Both the position numbers and the translations under genes were made by a program. From JAAEPI01 sp964352625 (lineage in GTDB: Bacteria; Bacteroidota; Bacteroidia; Cytophagales; Cyclobacteriaceae): a stretch of 64,000 nt of DNA. The stretch is from positions 248,001 through 312,000 of the forward strand of contig CAYGSD010000002.1 in assembly GCA_964352625.1 (NCBI GenBank), written 5' to 3'. Below, piece after piece: positions 1 through 9,141 of this stretch (position 1 is its first letter; the number at the start of each line of letters is the position of its first letter). Below the pieces are notes generated by a model. It did not search any database, was not told the DNA's origin, and saw nothing but the letters and a program-made list of their open reading frames with translations.

Positions 1-303
1 AAGAAAGAGCAGCAAGCCACACGTGGAAAGGGCATGAATCGCCTGGATACCATGGCCACATTTTCGCACGAACTTTCGATTATTGGCATGAGAGGTGAGG
101 AGGCATTGCCAAAGCTTGATTCGTTCATAGACAATGCGATCGTACTTGGCGTCAATGAAGTCAGGATCATTCATGGCAAAGGCCATGGCATTTTGAGAGA
201 CTTGGTCAGGAGCCAGTTGAAGACGCACCCGAATATTGTGGACATAAAAGACGATCATGCGGATCGTGGTGGTAGCGGTATTTCTATCGTAACTTTCAAA
301 TGA
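1..303 (+). CDS. mutS2: MutS2 C-terminal end (Smr domain), partial
   Basis: The reading frame is open from the first base, so the gene begins before the window and only about 100 C-terminal residues are visible. They form a Smr domain: an LxxxGMRGEEAL start, the HGKGHGILR loop (HGxG motif) and the RGGSGISIV end. This is the usual C-terminus of MutS2, a MutS-like ATPase known for suppressing homologous recombination and for ribosome rescue; the Smr domain is its nuclease part. The first motif reads LSIIG rather than the common LDLRG. The stop overlaps the next start by four bases (ATGA). A stand-alone Smr protein cannot be excluded without the upstream sequence. Confidence 0.85.
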   Translation, partial: KKEQQATRGKGMNRLDTMATFSHELSIIGMRGEEALPKLDSFIDNAIVLGVNEVRIIHGKGHGILRDLVRSQLKTHPNIVDIKDDHADRGGSGISIVTFK

Positions 304-527
304 AAGAATACACTCCATCCGAGCTAGCTTTGAGAAACGGTCAGGATCGTGAGGAAATATGGGTGGCTTATCAGGGTAGAATTTACGATGTGAGTAAGTC
401 CAAGCTTTGGAAAAAAGGCATGCACTATGAGCATTGGGCTGGGCAGGATTTGACGCATGAATTACCCGATGCGCCACATACTGAGAGAGTCTTTGAGAAA
501 TTTGAACAAATAGGAAAGTTGAAATGA
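300..527 (+). CDS. Small cytochrome b5-like haem-binding domain protein
   Basis: The protein has 75 residues and is a single cytochrome b5-like haem/steroid-binding domain. It shows YTPSELALRNGQD, WVAYQGRIYDVS, a His-containing HYEHWAGQDLTHEL stretch and APHTERVFEKF, which is the usual pattern of short bacterial members (G-x-H-x-x-H-x-AG-x-DLT ... PH). It has no signal peptide or membrane segment, so it is probably cytosolic. Both ends overlap neighbours by four bases (mutS2 before, the kinase gene after), which points to a shared transcript. Its electron partner and role are unknown. Confidence 0.8.
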   Translation: MKEYTPSELALRNGQDREEIWVAYQGRIYDVSKSKLWKKGMHYEHWAGQDLTHELPDAPHTERVFEKFEQIGKLK

Positions 528-1354
528 AGCTAGTTGCGGATGCCGGCGGTACAAAAACGGATTGGAGGCTCCTTGATGGAGACTCGATCCAGCAATTCTC
601 CACACCTGGCTACAATCCTAACACCCACGATCTGGATGAATTTATTGCTTCTCTGAAAATAGAATTTGCGCAGTTGGCATCTAAGATTAAACAGGTTTAT
701 TTCTACGGAGCGAGTATTTATCCTAAGAACGAAACGTTTAGAACTGCTCTGGCGACACTGTTCACTCAGGCAGAAATTCATCTTAATAATGACTTGGTTG
801 GCTCTTGTCGCGCGCTTAGTGCAGATGAGCCTGCCTTTGTTGGTATTTCGGGAACTGGCTCAGCAGGGTGTTTTTACGATGGCAAAGAAGTCACAATCCA
901 TCCTCCATCGCTAGGTCACTCCATCGGGGACGAAGGAAGCGGAGCGGTCCTTGGCAAGGCCTTGCTCCGATTGGCCCTCAGAAAAAAGCTCGATTCGGAA
1001 TTGCAAGTGAAGTTTGACCACACGTATAACTTGACCAAGGAGGAAGTTTACCGACATGTGTACAGAGCCGAACACCCAAATGCCTACCTCGCTTCATTTA
1101 CAAAGTTTCTTGGCGAGCATCGATCACACCCGCAGATTCATGAGCTTTTAACCTCAGAGTTTCGTGCCTACTATTCTGCCTACTTTCTGGACATGCCCGA
1201 TATCACCAAGTTTCCTTTTCACTTCACAGGATCAGTAGCCTATTTCTTTGGAGATTATTTGAGACAAATTGGGACAGAATTAGGTCTCACGGTCGGTAGA
1301 ATAGTCCAGTCGCCAATAGCAGGTCTCGCACTTTATCATCAAAATCATGAGTAA
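524..1354 (+). CDS. murK: N-acetylglucosamine / N-acetylmuramic acid kinase (BadF/BadG family)
   Basis: The 276-residue protein has an actin-like ATPase fold. It has a phosphate-1 loop DAGGTKTDWRLLDGD at the N-terminus, ISGTGSAGCFYDG near residue 105 and the GHSIGDEGSGAVLG stretch near residue 130, all typical of BadF/BadG-type N-acetylglucosamine kinases. Family knowledge gives ATP-dependent 6-phosphorylation of GlcNAc, and in the MurK subgroup also of MurNAc. The gene overlaps murQ by eight bases. Because MurQ uses MurNAc-6-phosphate, I infer a MurK-like role in cell-wall sugar recycling. The exact sugar preference cannot be read from the sequence. Confidence 0.8.
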   Translation: MKLVADAGGTKTDWRLLDGDSIQQFSTPGYNPNTHDLDEFIASLKIEFAQLASKIKQVYFYGASIYPKNETFRTALATLFTQAEIHLNNDLVGSCRALSADEPAFVGISGTGSAGCFYDGKEVTIHPPSLGHSIGDEGSGAVLGKALLRLALRKKLDSELQVKFDHTYNLTKEEVYRHVYRAEHPNAYLASFTKFLGEHRSHPQIHELLTSEFRAYYSAYFLDMPDITKFPFHFTGSVAYFFGDYLRQIGTELGLTVGRIVQSPIAGLALYHQNHE

Positions 1355-2156
1355 ATCCATCACAGAATCTGATTCAAATTATGAGGACTTGGAGAAAAAA
1401 TCCTCTGGTGAACTACTCAGGATAATTAATGAGGAAGATAAGAAGGTAGCAATTGCCATAGAGCACGCCATTCCTCAAATAGAAGTACTTGTGGAGCGAA
1501 TTATTCCTCGAATGAAAAAGGGAGGGAGGCTTTTCTACATAGGGGCGGGCACCAGTGGCAGACTGGGCATTTTGGATGCCTCCGAATGCCCACCAACGTA
1601 TGGCGTACCACACGACTGGGTAATAGGGTTGATCGCGGGTGGAGACAGTGCCATTCGAAAAGCGGTGGAGTTTGCAGAAGATGACTCTGAAGGCGCTTGG
1701 AAGGATTTGTCAGCCTATTCGCCAAATGAAAATGACACAGTGGTTGGCATTGCCGCTTCGGGTCGGACGCCCTACGTGATAGGTGGGGTAACTCAGGCAA
1801 GAAAAGCCGGACTTCTGACCGGTTGTATAACCAATAATGAAGGAAGCCAATTGGCGAAGCAAGTTGAATGCCCTATAGAAGTGCCAGTGGGGCCGGAGGT
1901 GGTCACGGGCAGTACCCGCATGAAGTCAGGCACTGCCCAAAAGCTAGTTCTCAACATGATTTCAACAGCGGTGATGATCGGTCTTGGACGAGTCAAAGGA
2001 AACAAGATGGTGGACATGCAACTGTCAAATAACAAGCTGGTGCAGCGGGGAATTCGCATGATTGTGGAACAGTTAGGAGTGGACGAAAAGACAGCCGAAA
2101 AACTCCTGAATAAGCATGGCTCGGTACGAGCAGCCATCTCGGCAAGCTCCTCCTGA
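1347..2156 (+). CDS. murQ: N-acetylmuramic acid 6-phosphate etherase
   Basis: The 269-residue SIS-domain protein cleaves the lactyl ether of MurNAc-6-phosphate to give GlcNAc-6-phosphate and D-lactate. The sugar-phosphate site GAGTSGRLGILDASE followed by CPPTYG is present, with the catalytic-region glutamate in SECPPT, a second SIS stretch at GIAASGRTPYV, and GSTRMKSGTAQK. It is a little shorter than E. coli MurQ (about 298), as is common in Bacteroidota. It overlaps the sugar kinase gene by eight bases, so the two very probably form a recycling pair for peptidoglycan amino sugars in the cytosol. Confidence 0.95.
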   Translation: MSKSITESDSNYEDLEKKSSGELLRIINEEDKKVAIAIEHAIPQIEVLVERIIPRMKKGGRLFYIGAGTSGRLGILDASECPPTYGVPHDWVIGLIAGGDSAIRKAVEFAEDDSEGAWKDLSAYSPNENDTVVGIAASGRTPYVIGGVTQARKAGLLTGCITNNEGSQLAKQVECPIEVPVGPEVVTGSTRMKSGTAQKLVLNMISTAVMIGLGRVKGNKMVDMQLSNNKLVQRGIRMIVEQLGVDEKTAEKLLNKHGSVRAAISASSS

Positions 2157-2242
2157 TAGAGTGTTATCCGAAAGTTAATTTCTTCCCTTAAATCATTAAT
2201 GGAAAGGCAATACACAGGAAAATGTATTGTGTTAAAAAACTC

Positions 2243-2250
2243 TAATTTTG
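2243..2250 (+). promoter_or_regulatory. Candidate Bacteroidota -7 promoter element
   Basis: The octamer TAATTTTG matches the Bacteroidota -7 consensus TAnnTTTG and lies 27 bases before the start of the TonB-dependent receptor gene, in the gap after murQ. I see no TTG at the ideal -33 spacing; the nearest is 13 bases upstream. The call therefore rests on the -7 box and its position alone. Confidence 0.35.
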
Positions 2251-2277
2251 CTGAAGAAAAAAATCTAAACCATCAAA

Positions 2278-5200
2278 ATGAAGAAATTTTTATTAGGATT
2301 TGCCTTTATGGTCGTTGTAAGTTTTGCGTACTCGCAGGGCTCAACAACATCAGGCATTAATGGTCAGGTTCTTGACCAAAATGGAGAACCGGTCATTGGA
2401 GCTACCGTGATTGCGATAAACACTGAAACAGGTGCTCGCTACGGAAACATTACGGATGTTTCCGGCTATTTTAGAATTCCGAACATGAAGGTTGGTGGAC
2501 CCTATGAGGTGACTGCTTCATTTGTCGGTTTTTCTGATTTCAAGAAAAGTGATATTTATCTTACCCTGGGACAAACATTCAATTTGGATGTTAGCTTGAG
2601 TGAGGGAGTAGAAGAACTAGCTGAGCTGGTAATTACCGCCGGTGGCCTTATCGATGGCAACAGAACCGGCGCTGAAACTACGGTTTCAAGTCGAGAATTG
2701 AACTCTCTTCCCAATGCAAGCAGAACTATTCAGGATTTCACAAGACTAACTCCTCAGGCCGCCCTTACTGGTGGTGGAGGTATCAGCATTGCAGGCCAGA
2801 ATAATCGATACAACTCTATTTTCATTGATGGTGCTACGAGTAATGACGTATTTGGACTGGCTGACAATGGTCAAAACGGTGGACAAGTTGCAGGACTTTC
2901 TCTGATTAGCATTGATGCCCTTGAACAAATTAGCGTACAAGTAGCGCCTTATGACGTGACTCTGGGTGGGTTTTCAGGAGGAGGAATAAGTGCTGTTACT
3001 AGGAGTGGAACAAATGAATTTGAGGGATCAGCCTACTATTTTGTTAGAAATGAATCTCTTTCAGGAAAGACTCCAACGTTTATTTCAAACCCTGCCGACA
3101 TTGAAAGAGAGAAACTAGCGGAGTTTTCAGCAAAGACCTACGGGATGCGGTTGGGAGGCCCGATCATCAAGGATAAATTGTTCTTCTTCTTTAATGCTGA
3201 GATCCAAAACGATGAAACACCAAGTCCATTTAGCTTTGAATCGTACACCGGAACATTGACGCAAACAGATGTAGATAACTTTGTAACTACTCTGAATGAT
3301 TTGGGATACGATCCGGGAAGCTATGAAAATACCGTGGCGAGACTGGAGGCTCAGAAATTCTTAATCAAACTCGATTGGAATATCAACGAGACCCATAAAT
3401 TATCAGTGAGACATAGCTACAACAGCGGAGAAAATTTCTCACCTATTTCGTCAAGTACCACTAGAATCAGATTTGCTAATTCAGGTATCTTCTTCCCATC
3501 GGTAACTAATTCGTCGGCATTAGAACTGAGCAGCAACTTCAAGGATAAGTCAAATAAGTTGATACTTGGATACACCACGGTGAATGACAACAGAGATCCT
3601 CTTGGCAATCCTTTTCCATACATCGATATAAGCGGAGGTGATATAGAAGCAGGAAGTGAGCAGTTTTCAACAGGTAACTTGTTGGAGCAGAAAATCTTTA
3701 CAATCACGGATAACTTCACTCTATATAAAGGAAAGCACACTTTCACGATTGGAACGCACAATGAGTTTTACAACATGAATAATGTGTTCATTCGTCAAAA
3801 TTTTGGATCATATAGATATAACACTGTGGCTGATTTCATCGCGGATGTTAATGGTGGATCAAATTTGGCTACCCAGTATGATAGAAGCTATTCATTAGTA
3901 GATGATGTGACTGGAGACGCCACCGCTGCAGCAGCGGCATTCAAGGCCACTCAGCTTGGTTTCTATGTTCAGGATGAGTTTCAGGTGAGTAGCAAGTTGA
4001 AATTAACTGCAGGCTTGAGAATTGACATCCCGATGTTTAATGACGACCCTGTCGACGATGGATACTTCAATGAAACCGCAGCTCCGCTCATCGAAGCAGC
4101 TGGGTATGACCTAAAAGGAGCCAAAGCAGGTCAGGCACCTGATCCGCAGCTACTCTTCTCTCCAAGGCTTGGATTTAACTATGATGTGAAAGGTGACCAA
4201 ACCACACAGATTCGAGGAGGAATAGGCGTGTTTACCAGCAGAATCCCTTATGTGTGGCCAGGAGCTATGTTCAATAATAACGGAGCAACTGTAGGAGGAT
4301 TTAGAGCATTCTCGGGTATTGATTTTGAAGCCGATCCATTTGATCAGCCGACTATCACCGACTTTGGGGGAACAGACGATATTCCTCAGGGACAAATGGA
4401 CTTGTTTGCAGCGGATTTCAAATTTCCACAGGTACTAAGAATGAGTGCAGCGTTAGATCAGGTTTTACCAGGCGGTATCATTGGATCTTTCGAAGCAATG
4501 TTTACTAAGAACATAAATGCCATTTTCTATGAGAATGTGAATTTGATTCCAATGACTGCTCGGTTTGAAGGCACTCCCGATGATCGCTTAACCTATGTAG
4601 ATACTGATAACGATGGAGATGCAGATCGATCATCTATTGATGGTTCTTATTCCTCGGTTTATTTGGGATCAAATACAAACGAGGGTTACACTTATAACTT
4701 GTCGGCTAGTTTCACGAAACCATTCGACAATGGTTTGACGGCCAATGTGAGTTACAATTATGGTGATGCTTATGCCATTTTTGAAGGTACATCTTCCCAG
4801 AACTCTTCTCAATGGAGAGGCGTATACTCTGTCAACGGTAGAAACAACGCGCCTTTAGGCCGGTCTGACTTCTCAGTAGGATCAAGAATCTTGGCTTCTG
4901 TTTCTTACAAAAAGGAATATCTGAATAACCTTGCAACTACTGTTTCTCTTTTCTATAATGGGCAATCAGGTTCTCCATTCTCTTATACATACAATGATGG
5001 TTTGACGGGTGAGGATTCAAGAGAAAGAGCGCTTATTTTTATTCCGGCAAGTCAGAATGATATTGTATTCGCAGATGCTGCTACTGCTAATCAACAATGG
5101 GAAGCATTGGATGCATACATCAAGAACGATAAGTATCTGAATGAAAATCGTGGAGAATATGCTGAGAAGAACGCAGCTCGACTTCCATTTTCAAGCATTA

Positions 5201-5517
5201 TGGATTTCCGATTACTACAAGACTTCTATATCTCAATGAGTAATGGTAAGAAAAATACGCTTCAGTTTTCATTCGACATTTACAATGTTGGTAACTTCAT
5301 TAATGGCCAATGGGGCAAGAGATACTTTACTCCAAATGGAGACGGTACATCTGTTCAATTATTGGATTTTGAAGAATTTCAGACAGGCACCAATATTCCA
5401 ACCTACTCTTTTCAGACAGATAGAAATAAGTTGAAAAATATCATTGGAAGAGACGATTCTGGTCTTGTAAGCTCCAGATGGCAGATGCAAATCGGTATCC
5501 GATACATCTTCAACTAA
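2278..5517 (+). CDS. Oar-like TonB-dependent outer membrane receptor with N-terminal carboxypeptidase-regulatory domain
   Basis: The 1079-residue protein starts with a Sec signal peptide (about residues 1-19, ending near SYSQG). An Ig-like carboxypeptidase-regulatory domain follows (about 25-110: GQVLDQNGEPVIGATV, DVSGYFRIPNM), then a plug (about 120-260) with QVAPYDVTLGGFSGGGIS and AVTRSGTNEFEGSAYYFVRN. This pattern is typical of Oar-like receptors. The rest is beta-barrel, ending in an aromatic strand, RWQMQIGIRYIFN. It presumably sits in the outer membrane and takes up a ligand using TonB energy. No SusD partner is adjacent and no glycoside hydrolase follows, so this is not a SUS-type locus. 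The ligand is unknown. A rho-independent terminator follows directly. Confidence 0.9.
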   Translation: MKKFLLGFAFMVVVSFAYSQGSTTSGINGQVLDQNGEPVIGATVIAINTETGARYGNITDVSGYFRIPNMKVGGPYEVTASFVGFSDFKKSDIYLTLGQTFNLDVSLSEGVEELAELVITAGGLIDGNRTGAETTVSSRELNSLPNASRTIQDFTRLTPQAALTGGGGISIAGQNNRYNSIFIDGATSNDVFGLADNGQNGGQVAGLSLISIDALEQISVQVAPYDVTLGGFSGGGISAVTRSGTNEFEGSAYYFVRNESLSGKTPTFISNPADIEREKLAEFSAKTYGMRLGGPIIKDKLFFFFNAEIQNDETPSPFSFESYTGTLTQTDVDNFVTTLNDLGYDPGSYENTVARLEAQKFLIKLDWNINETHKLSVRHSYNSGENFSPISSSTTRIRFANSGIFFPSVTNSSALELSSNFKDKSNKLILGYTTVNDNRDPLGNPFPYIDISGGDIEAGSEQFSTGNLLEQKIFTITDNFTLYKGKHTFTIGTHNEFYNMNNVFIRQNFGSYRYNTVADFIADVNGGSNLATQYDRSYSLVDDVTGDATAAAAAFKATQLGFYVQDEFQVSSKLKLTAGLRIDIPMFNDDPVDDGYFNETAAPLIEAAGYDLKGAKAGQAPDPQLLFSPRLGFNYDVKGDQTTQIRGGIGVFTSRIPYVWPGAMFNNNGATVGGFRAFSGIDFEADPFDQPTITDFGGTDDIPQGQMDLFAADFKFPQVLRMSAALDQVLPGGIIGSFEAMFTKNINAIFYENVNLIPMTARFEGTPDDRLTYVDTDNDGDADRSSIDGSYSSVYLGSNTNEGYTYNLSASFTKPFDNGLTANVSYNYGDAYAIFEGTSSQNSSQWRGVYSVNGRNNAPLGRSDFSVGSRILASVSYKKEYLNNLATTVSLFYNGQSGSPFSYTYNDGLTGEDSRERALIFIPASQNDIVFADAATANQQWEALDAYIKNDKYLNENRGEYAEKNAARLPFSSIMDFRLLQDFYISMSNGKKNTLQFSFDIYNVGNFINGQWGKRYFTPNGDGTSVQLLDFEEFQTGTNIPTYSFQTDRNKLKNIIGRDDSGLVSSRWQMQIGIRYIFN

Positions 5518-5536
5518 GAAAAGTCTTTTGATTTTC

Positions 5537-5570
5537 AAGCCTCTCGAAATTTCGAGGGGCTTTTTTATTC
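5537..5570 (+). terminator. Rho-independent terminator after the TonB receptor gene
   Basis: GCCTCTCGAAA pairs with TTTCGAGGGGC (11 bp, one T-G wobble), extended by AA/TT, and is followed by a run of six T. It lies about 20 bases after the receptor stop codon and reaches the end of the converging small membrane gene. Confidence 0.9.
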
Positions 5571-5750
5571 CTTTTCATTCAAGTCACTTTCCTTGCCCCA
5601 TGGAATGAACAGTATTGAAGCAGTGGCCACCGTAAGGAAGGAAACAAGTGTGGTCATTCCCATTCGCAACTCCCTACTTGGAATGAGTATACAGCCGATG
5701 AGCAGGAGCAGAGAGAAGATCAAAAAAAATGGCAGGACCTTTCGAGTCAT
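5565..5750 (-). CDS. Small two-helix membrane protein, unknown
   Basis: The 61-residue protein has two predicted transmembrane helices (about residues 6-24, KVLPFFLIFSLLLLIGCIL, and 32-50, MTTLVSFLTVATASILFI) joined by a short charged turn, and an acidic tail. The first helix contains a cysteine (LLIGC) that could be read as a lipobox, but the second helix argues for an ordinary membrane protein. It converges on the receptor gene and its stop lies in the T-run of that gene's terminator. I recognise no family, and a chance reading frame remains possible. Confidence 0.45.
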   Translation of the reverse strand: MTRKVLPFFLIFSLLLLIGCILIPSRELRMGMTTLVSFLTVATASILFIPWGKESDLNEKE

Positions 5751-5978
5751 GCCATCAATTTAGGTATTTTCAGTAATTAAGATTTCAAATAATTAAAAGA
5801 ACTATCAAAACGACAGTTATTAGCGAAAGAAAGAATCTGAAATAGCCCATAATCATAGTGTGTTTGATATTTAGGGAGGCGAAAGGAGGTATTCCCCTAA
5901 ATGAAATAGGAATTTTAACCTTTTGACGTACTCGCTTGACACAATCTCTGTAATTTCACAAACCAGTTTTACTATCCG

Positions 5979-7835
5979 ATGCTTAAGAGATCAGTCACTA
6001 TTTTTTCTTTTCTAGTTTTGACGTTTTGTGCACTCGCACAATCAGCCCAGCAAGTCTACATCGATGGTAAATACAATCTCAATCAAGGGAACTATTCGGA
6101 ATCGATTACTCAGTTTGCCAGTCTGGCCAATGACCCAACCTTCGGTGCTTATGCTACATTTTACCTAGGGCTTAGTTATCACAAGGCAGAGGCCAACCAA
6201 AATGCGCTGGATGCTTGGCGTCAATTAGAAGAAAAATATCCGGGATTCGATCAAAAAGCAGAACTCAAGTTTTGGCTAACAAAGGCCTACTTCGCCTTGA
6301 AGAATTATACCAGAGCCGTTCAGTTGGCTCAGCGGATAGAAGACCCTGCACTGAAATACGAAACCTACTTGTCCGAACTTGACAGTGTAAGTTTTGGGGA
6401 GCTGAGGAAACTATATGCCTCGTATCCTGAGGATTTGGAGTTGGCCAAGGTGATCGTCAAGATCGGAATGAGCAAAGATCTGGACGAAAAGGACACCTTC
6501 TTTCTCAATGGTGTTCAGGCCCTGCACAACATCCAACCTTCCAGTTTTGGTGACTTCCCAATTCTTAAAAAAGACGCTTATTCGGTGGCAGTCATGCTGC
6601 CGTTTCTATTTGATGATCTTTCGCGCACCGATCGCATCATGCGAAATGAACTCGTCATGGATATCTATCAAGGGATGTTGTTGGCTCAGGAATTTCTGGC
6701 CGAAAAAGAAGTTGACTTGACGCTGTATCCATTCGACACGCAGCGAGACTCGCTACAAACCGAGATTCTCCTGAGAAATAAGAGCCTCAAGAAAATGGAC
6801 TTGATTGTAGGGCCTTTGTTTGCTAAGCCTTTGGAAATCGTCAATCGTTTCTCCGCTGAAAATAAAATTCCTATAGTAAATCCTATCTCGTCCAATCCAA
6901 TGGTGCTAGGCGATAATCCATATTCAGTTCTATGGAGACCAACCTACGAGACAATGGCGCTAAAAACTGCGGAATATATGTTTGCGACCAGCACAAAATT
7001 GGAAGCCAACATTTATTATGAAGACACGAGCACTGAACGACTGTTTGCCCAAACGTATAAGAATAGAATCGAGGAACTAGGGATGGTGGTCACGGATTTC
7101 AGGCCGATTGATAGCCGGACGGCTCGAGAGGTTTTGGCGCAGTTCACCGATCAAGAAGAGCTCGTTCTAAGGATGTCCGATGAGGAGGTGGCGATCCAAA
7201 GGGAGGAAGGGAGACTTATTCGGGATCGTCAAGTTTTTGATGCGAGTGGAAAGCTGATCACCAAAGAAGACGGTACCCCAAAGCTTGAATACTATGAATT
7301 GGTATTCACGGCTGATACGGATTCACTCGATCACATTTTAGCTCTGACCAGAAGTAATTTGTTAGCCAATAATTTCGTGGGTGCGGTAGAGTCAATTTCC
7401 GATACTGTACGTCTGGTAGGTATGGGTGATTGGCTGGATTTTTCCATGCTGGATTATCGCCAGCTGGACCGCCTGAAGGTGAGTCTGATAGACCCCAATT
7501 ACCTTGAAAGGAAAAGCGAATTCTTTGCTTTAATTGAATCAAGGTTTCAGCAGAAATTCAAGAAAAAGCCCAATCAGTATAATCTGAGTGGTTTTGAAAC
7601 GATTTGGTGGGCCGGAAATATGATGAAACGATACGGCAAATATTTCCAAAATGGGCTCTTGGACGAGCCCGACTTCCCCTGCCTGTACTATGGTCATCAG
7701 TTCACGACAGGGAAGCGTGACAATCAGATCGTGCCCATCATTCAATTCATTGAGGATGAACTTAGAACCGTAAACCAAGCGATAATTTTAGAAGAGGAAA
7801 GTGACGATGAAGGAATTGAAGAAGGAGGCGAGTAA
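5979..7835 (+). CDS. Periplasmic TPR plus type 1 periplasmic-binding fold protein
   Basis: The 618-residue protein has a signal peptide (about residues 1-20, ending ALAQS). TPR-like repeats follow (about 22-120: YIDGKYNLNQGNYSESITQF, YATFYLGLSYHKAEANQNAL). From about residue 205 there is a LivJ-like periplasmic-binding fold (YSVAVMLPFLFDD, MDIYQGMLLAQEFL, LIVGPLFAKPLEIV, IPIVNPISSNPM). Similar fusions in Bacteroidota are annotated as amino-acid ABC transporter substrate-binding proteins, but no permease or ATPase gene is nearby, so a sensing or cell-envelope role is as likely. Its acidic 3' end overlaps hemL by about 29 bases. Confidence 0.75.
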   Translation: MLKRSVTIFSFLVLTFCALAQSAQQVYIDGKYNLNQGNYSESITQFASLANDPTFGAYATFYLGLSYHKAEANQNALDAWRQLEEKYPGFDQKAELKFWLTKAYFALKNYTRAVQLAQRIEDPALKYETYLSELDSVSFGELRKLYASYPEDLELAKVIVKIGMSKDLDEKDTFFLNGVQALHNIQPSSFGDFPILKKDAYSVAVMLPFLFDDLSRTDRIMRNELVMDIYQGMLLAQEFLAEKEVDLTLYPFDTQRDSLQTEILLRNKSLKKMDLIVGPLFAKPLEIVNRFSAENKIPIVNPISSNPMVLGDNPYSVLWRPTYETMALKTAEYMFATSTKLEANIYYEDTSTERLFAQTYKNRIEELGMVVTDFRPIDSRTAREVLAQFTDQEELVLRMSDEEVAIQREEGRLIRDRQVFDASGKLITKEDGTPKLEYYELVFTADTDSLDHILALTRSNLLANNFVGAVESISDTVRLVGMGDWLDFSMLDYRQLDRLKVSLIDPNYLERKSEFFALIESRFQQKFKKKPNQYNLSGFETIWWAGNMMKRYGKYFQNGLLDEPDFPCLYYGHQFTTGKRDNQIVPIIQFIEDELRTVNQAIILEEESDDEGIEEGGE

Positions 7836-9096
7836 AACGCTTTTTCACCGAGCTAAGAAATTTATACCTGGAGGAGTAAACTCTCCGGTTCGTGCATTTA
7901 AGTCAGTGGGTGGAGACCCAATTTTTATCTCTTTGGCAAAAGGAGCCTACCTGCACGATGAGGATGGGAACACCTACATAGACATGATCAATTCTTGGGG
8001 ACCAATGATATTAGGGCATGCCCACCCAATGATTGAAGAGGCCATCATTCAGGCAGTTAAGAAATCGCCATCTTTTGGTGCTCCCGGAAAGCTGGAGGTA
8101 GAAATTGCTGAATTGATAGCAGAGATGGTTCCTTCCATCGAAAAAGTGAGAATGGTAAACTCGGGTACCGAAGCTACCATGTCGGCCATTCGAGTGGCGC
8201 GTGGGTACACCGGCAGAGACAAGATTTTGAAGTTTGAAGGATGCTACCACGGCCATGGTGATTCTTTCCTGATTGCCGCTGGAAGTGGGGCCATGACAAT
8301 GGGCACTCCTGATAGCCCCGGAGTTACATTAGGTACGGCCAAGGATACCTTGCTAGCTAAGTTCAATGACCTTAATAGTGTTGAGCAGGTTTTGGAGCAA
8401 AACAAAGACGAAGTGGCCGCCTTGATTCTTGAGCCAGTAGCTGGAAACATGGGATGTGTTGTGCCAAATCAAAGCTTTTTACATGGAGTCAGAAACTTGT
8501 GCGATCAGCATGGTGTGGTCCTGATTTTCGATGAAGTGATGACAGGTTTCAGATTGGCGCGAGGTGGAGCACAGGAGGTGTTTGGTGTCATGCCGGATAT
8601 GACCACCTTAGGGAAAATCATAGGGGCTGGAATGCCTGTAGGGGCTTACGGTGGCAAAACAGAAATAATGGATTTTGTCTCTCCTCAAGGACCCGTTTAT
8701 CAAGCGGGAACATTGAGTGGAAATCCAGTTGCTATGGCTGCTGGGTTAGCTCAACTGAATTACTTAAATGATCACCCTGAAGTGTATGAAGGACTAGCGC
8801 AAACAACTGAAAGAATAGCTGATGGCATAGCCCAAAATATGGGTGGATTTGATTTTGGAATCAACAGAATTGGCAGCATGTACAGCCTTTTCTTTTCTAA
8901 GGCTGAGGTCGTTGATTTCGATTCTGCCAAGAAGTGTGACACAGCACTTTTTGGAAAATATTTCAACGGCATGCTCAGTAGAGGCGTTTACCTGGCGCCC
9001 TCACAATTTGAATCTTTGTTCATTTCAACTTCGATTCAAGAAAAGGAAGTCGAGGCTATCTTGGAGGCACACAAAGAAACCATCGCATCCTTATAG
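7807..9096 (+). CDS. hemL: Glutamate-1-semialdehyde 2,1-aminomutase
   Basis: The protein has about 429 residues, the normal HemL length. It is PLP-dependent and converts glutamate-1-semialdehyde to 5-aminolevulinate for tetrapyrrole synthesis in the cytosol. Diagnostic stretches are FIPGGVNSPVRAF, NSGTEATMSAIRVARGYTGR, FEGCYHGHGDSFL, LIFDEVMTGFR and the PLP lysine in TTLGKIIGAGMPVGAYGG. I chose the ATG at 7807 because GAGGAA lies nine bases upstream; a GTG two codons earlier is the alternative. It overlaps the upstream gene and is probably co-transcribed with it. Confidence 0.95.
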   Translation: MKELKKEASKTLFHRAKKFIPGGVNSPVRAFKSVGGDPIFISLAKGAYLHDEDGNTYIDMINSWGPMILGHAHPMIEEAIIQAVKKSPSFGAPGKLEVEIAELIAEMVPSIEKVRMVNSGTEATMSAIRVARGYTGRDKILKFEGCYHGHGDSFLIAAGSGAMTMGTPDSPGVTLGTAKDTLLAKFNDLNSVEQVLEQNKDEVAALILEPVAGNMGCVVPNQSFLHGVRNLCDQHGVVLIFDEVMTGFRLARGGAQEVFGVMPDMTTLGKIIGAGMPVGAYGGKTEIMDFVSPQGPVYQAGTLSGNPVAMAAGLAQLNYLNDHPEVYEGLAQTTERIADGIAQNMGGFDFGINRIGSMYSLFFSKAEVVDFDSAKKCDTALFGKYFNGMLSRGVYLAPSQFESLFISTSIQEKEVEAILEAHKETIASL

Positions 9097-9141
9097 ATAT
9101 GATTATCAGCGAATTAGTATTTTAGCGCAAATTCCACTGGA

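Noticed and set aside
2278..5517. Polysaccharide utilisation locus (SusC/SusD)
   Set aside because: The receptor has Oar-like features, no SusD follows, and the next genes are unrelated to glycan use.
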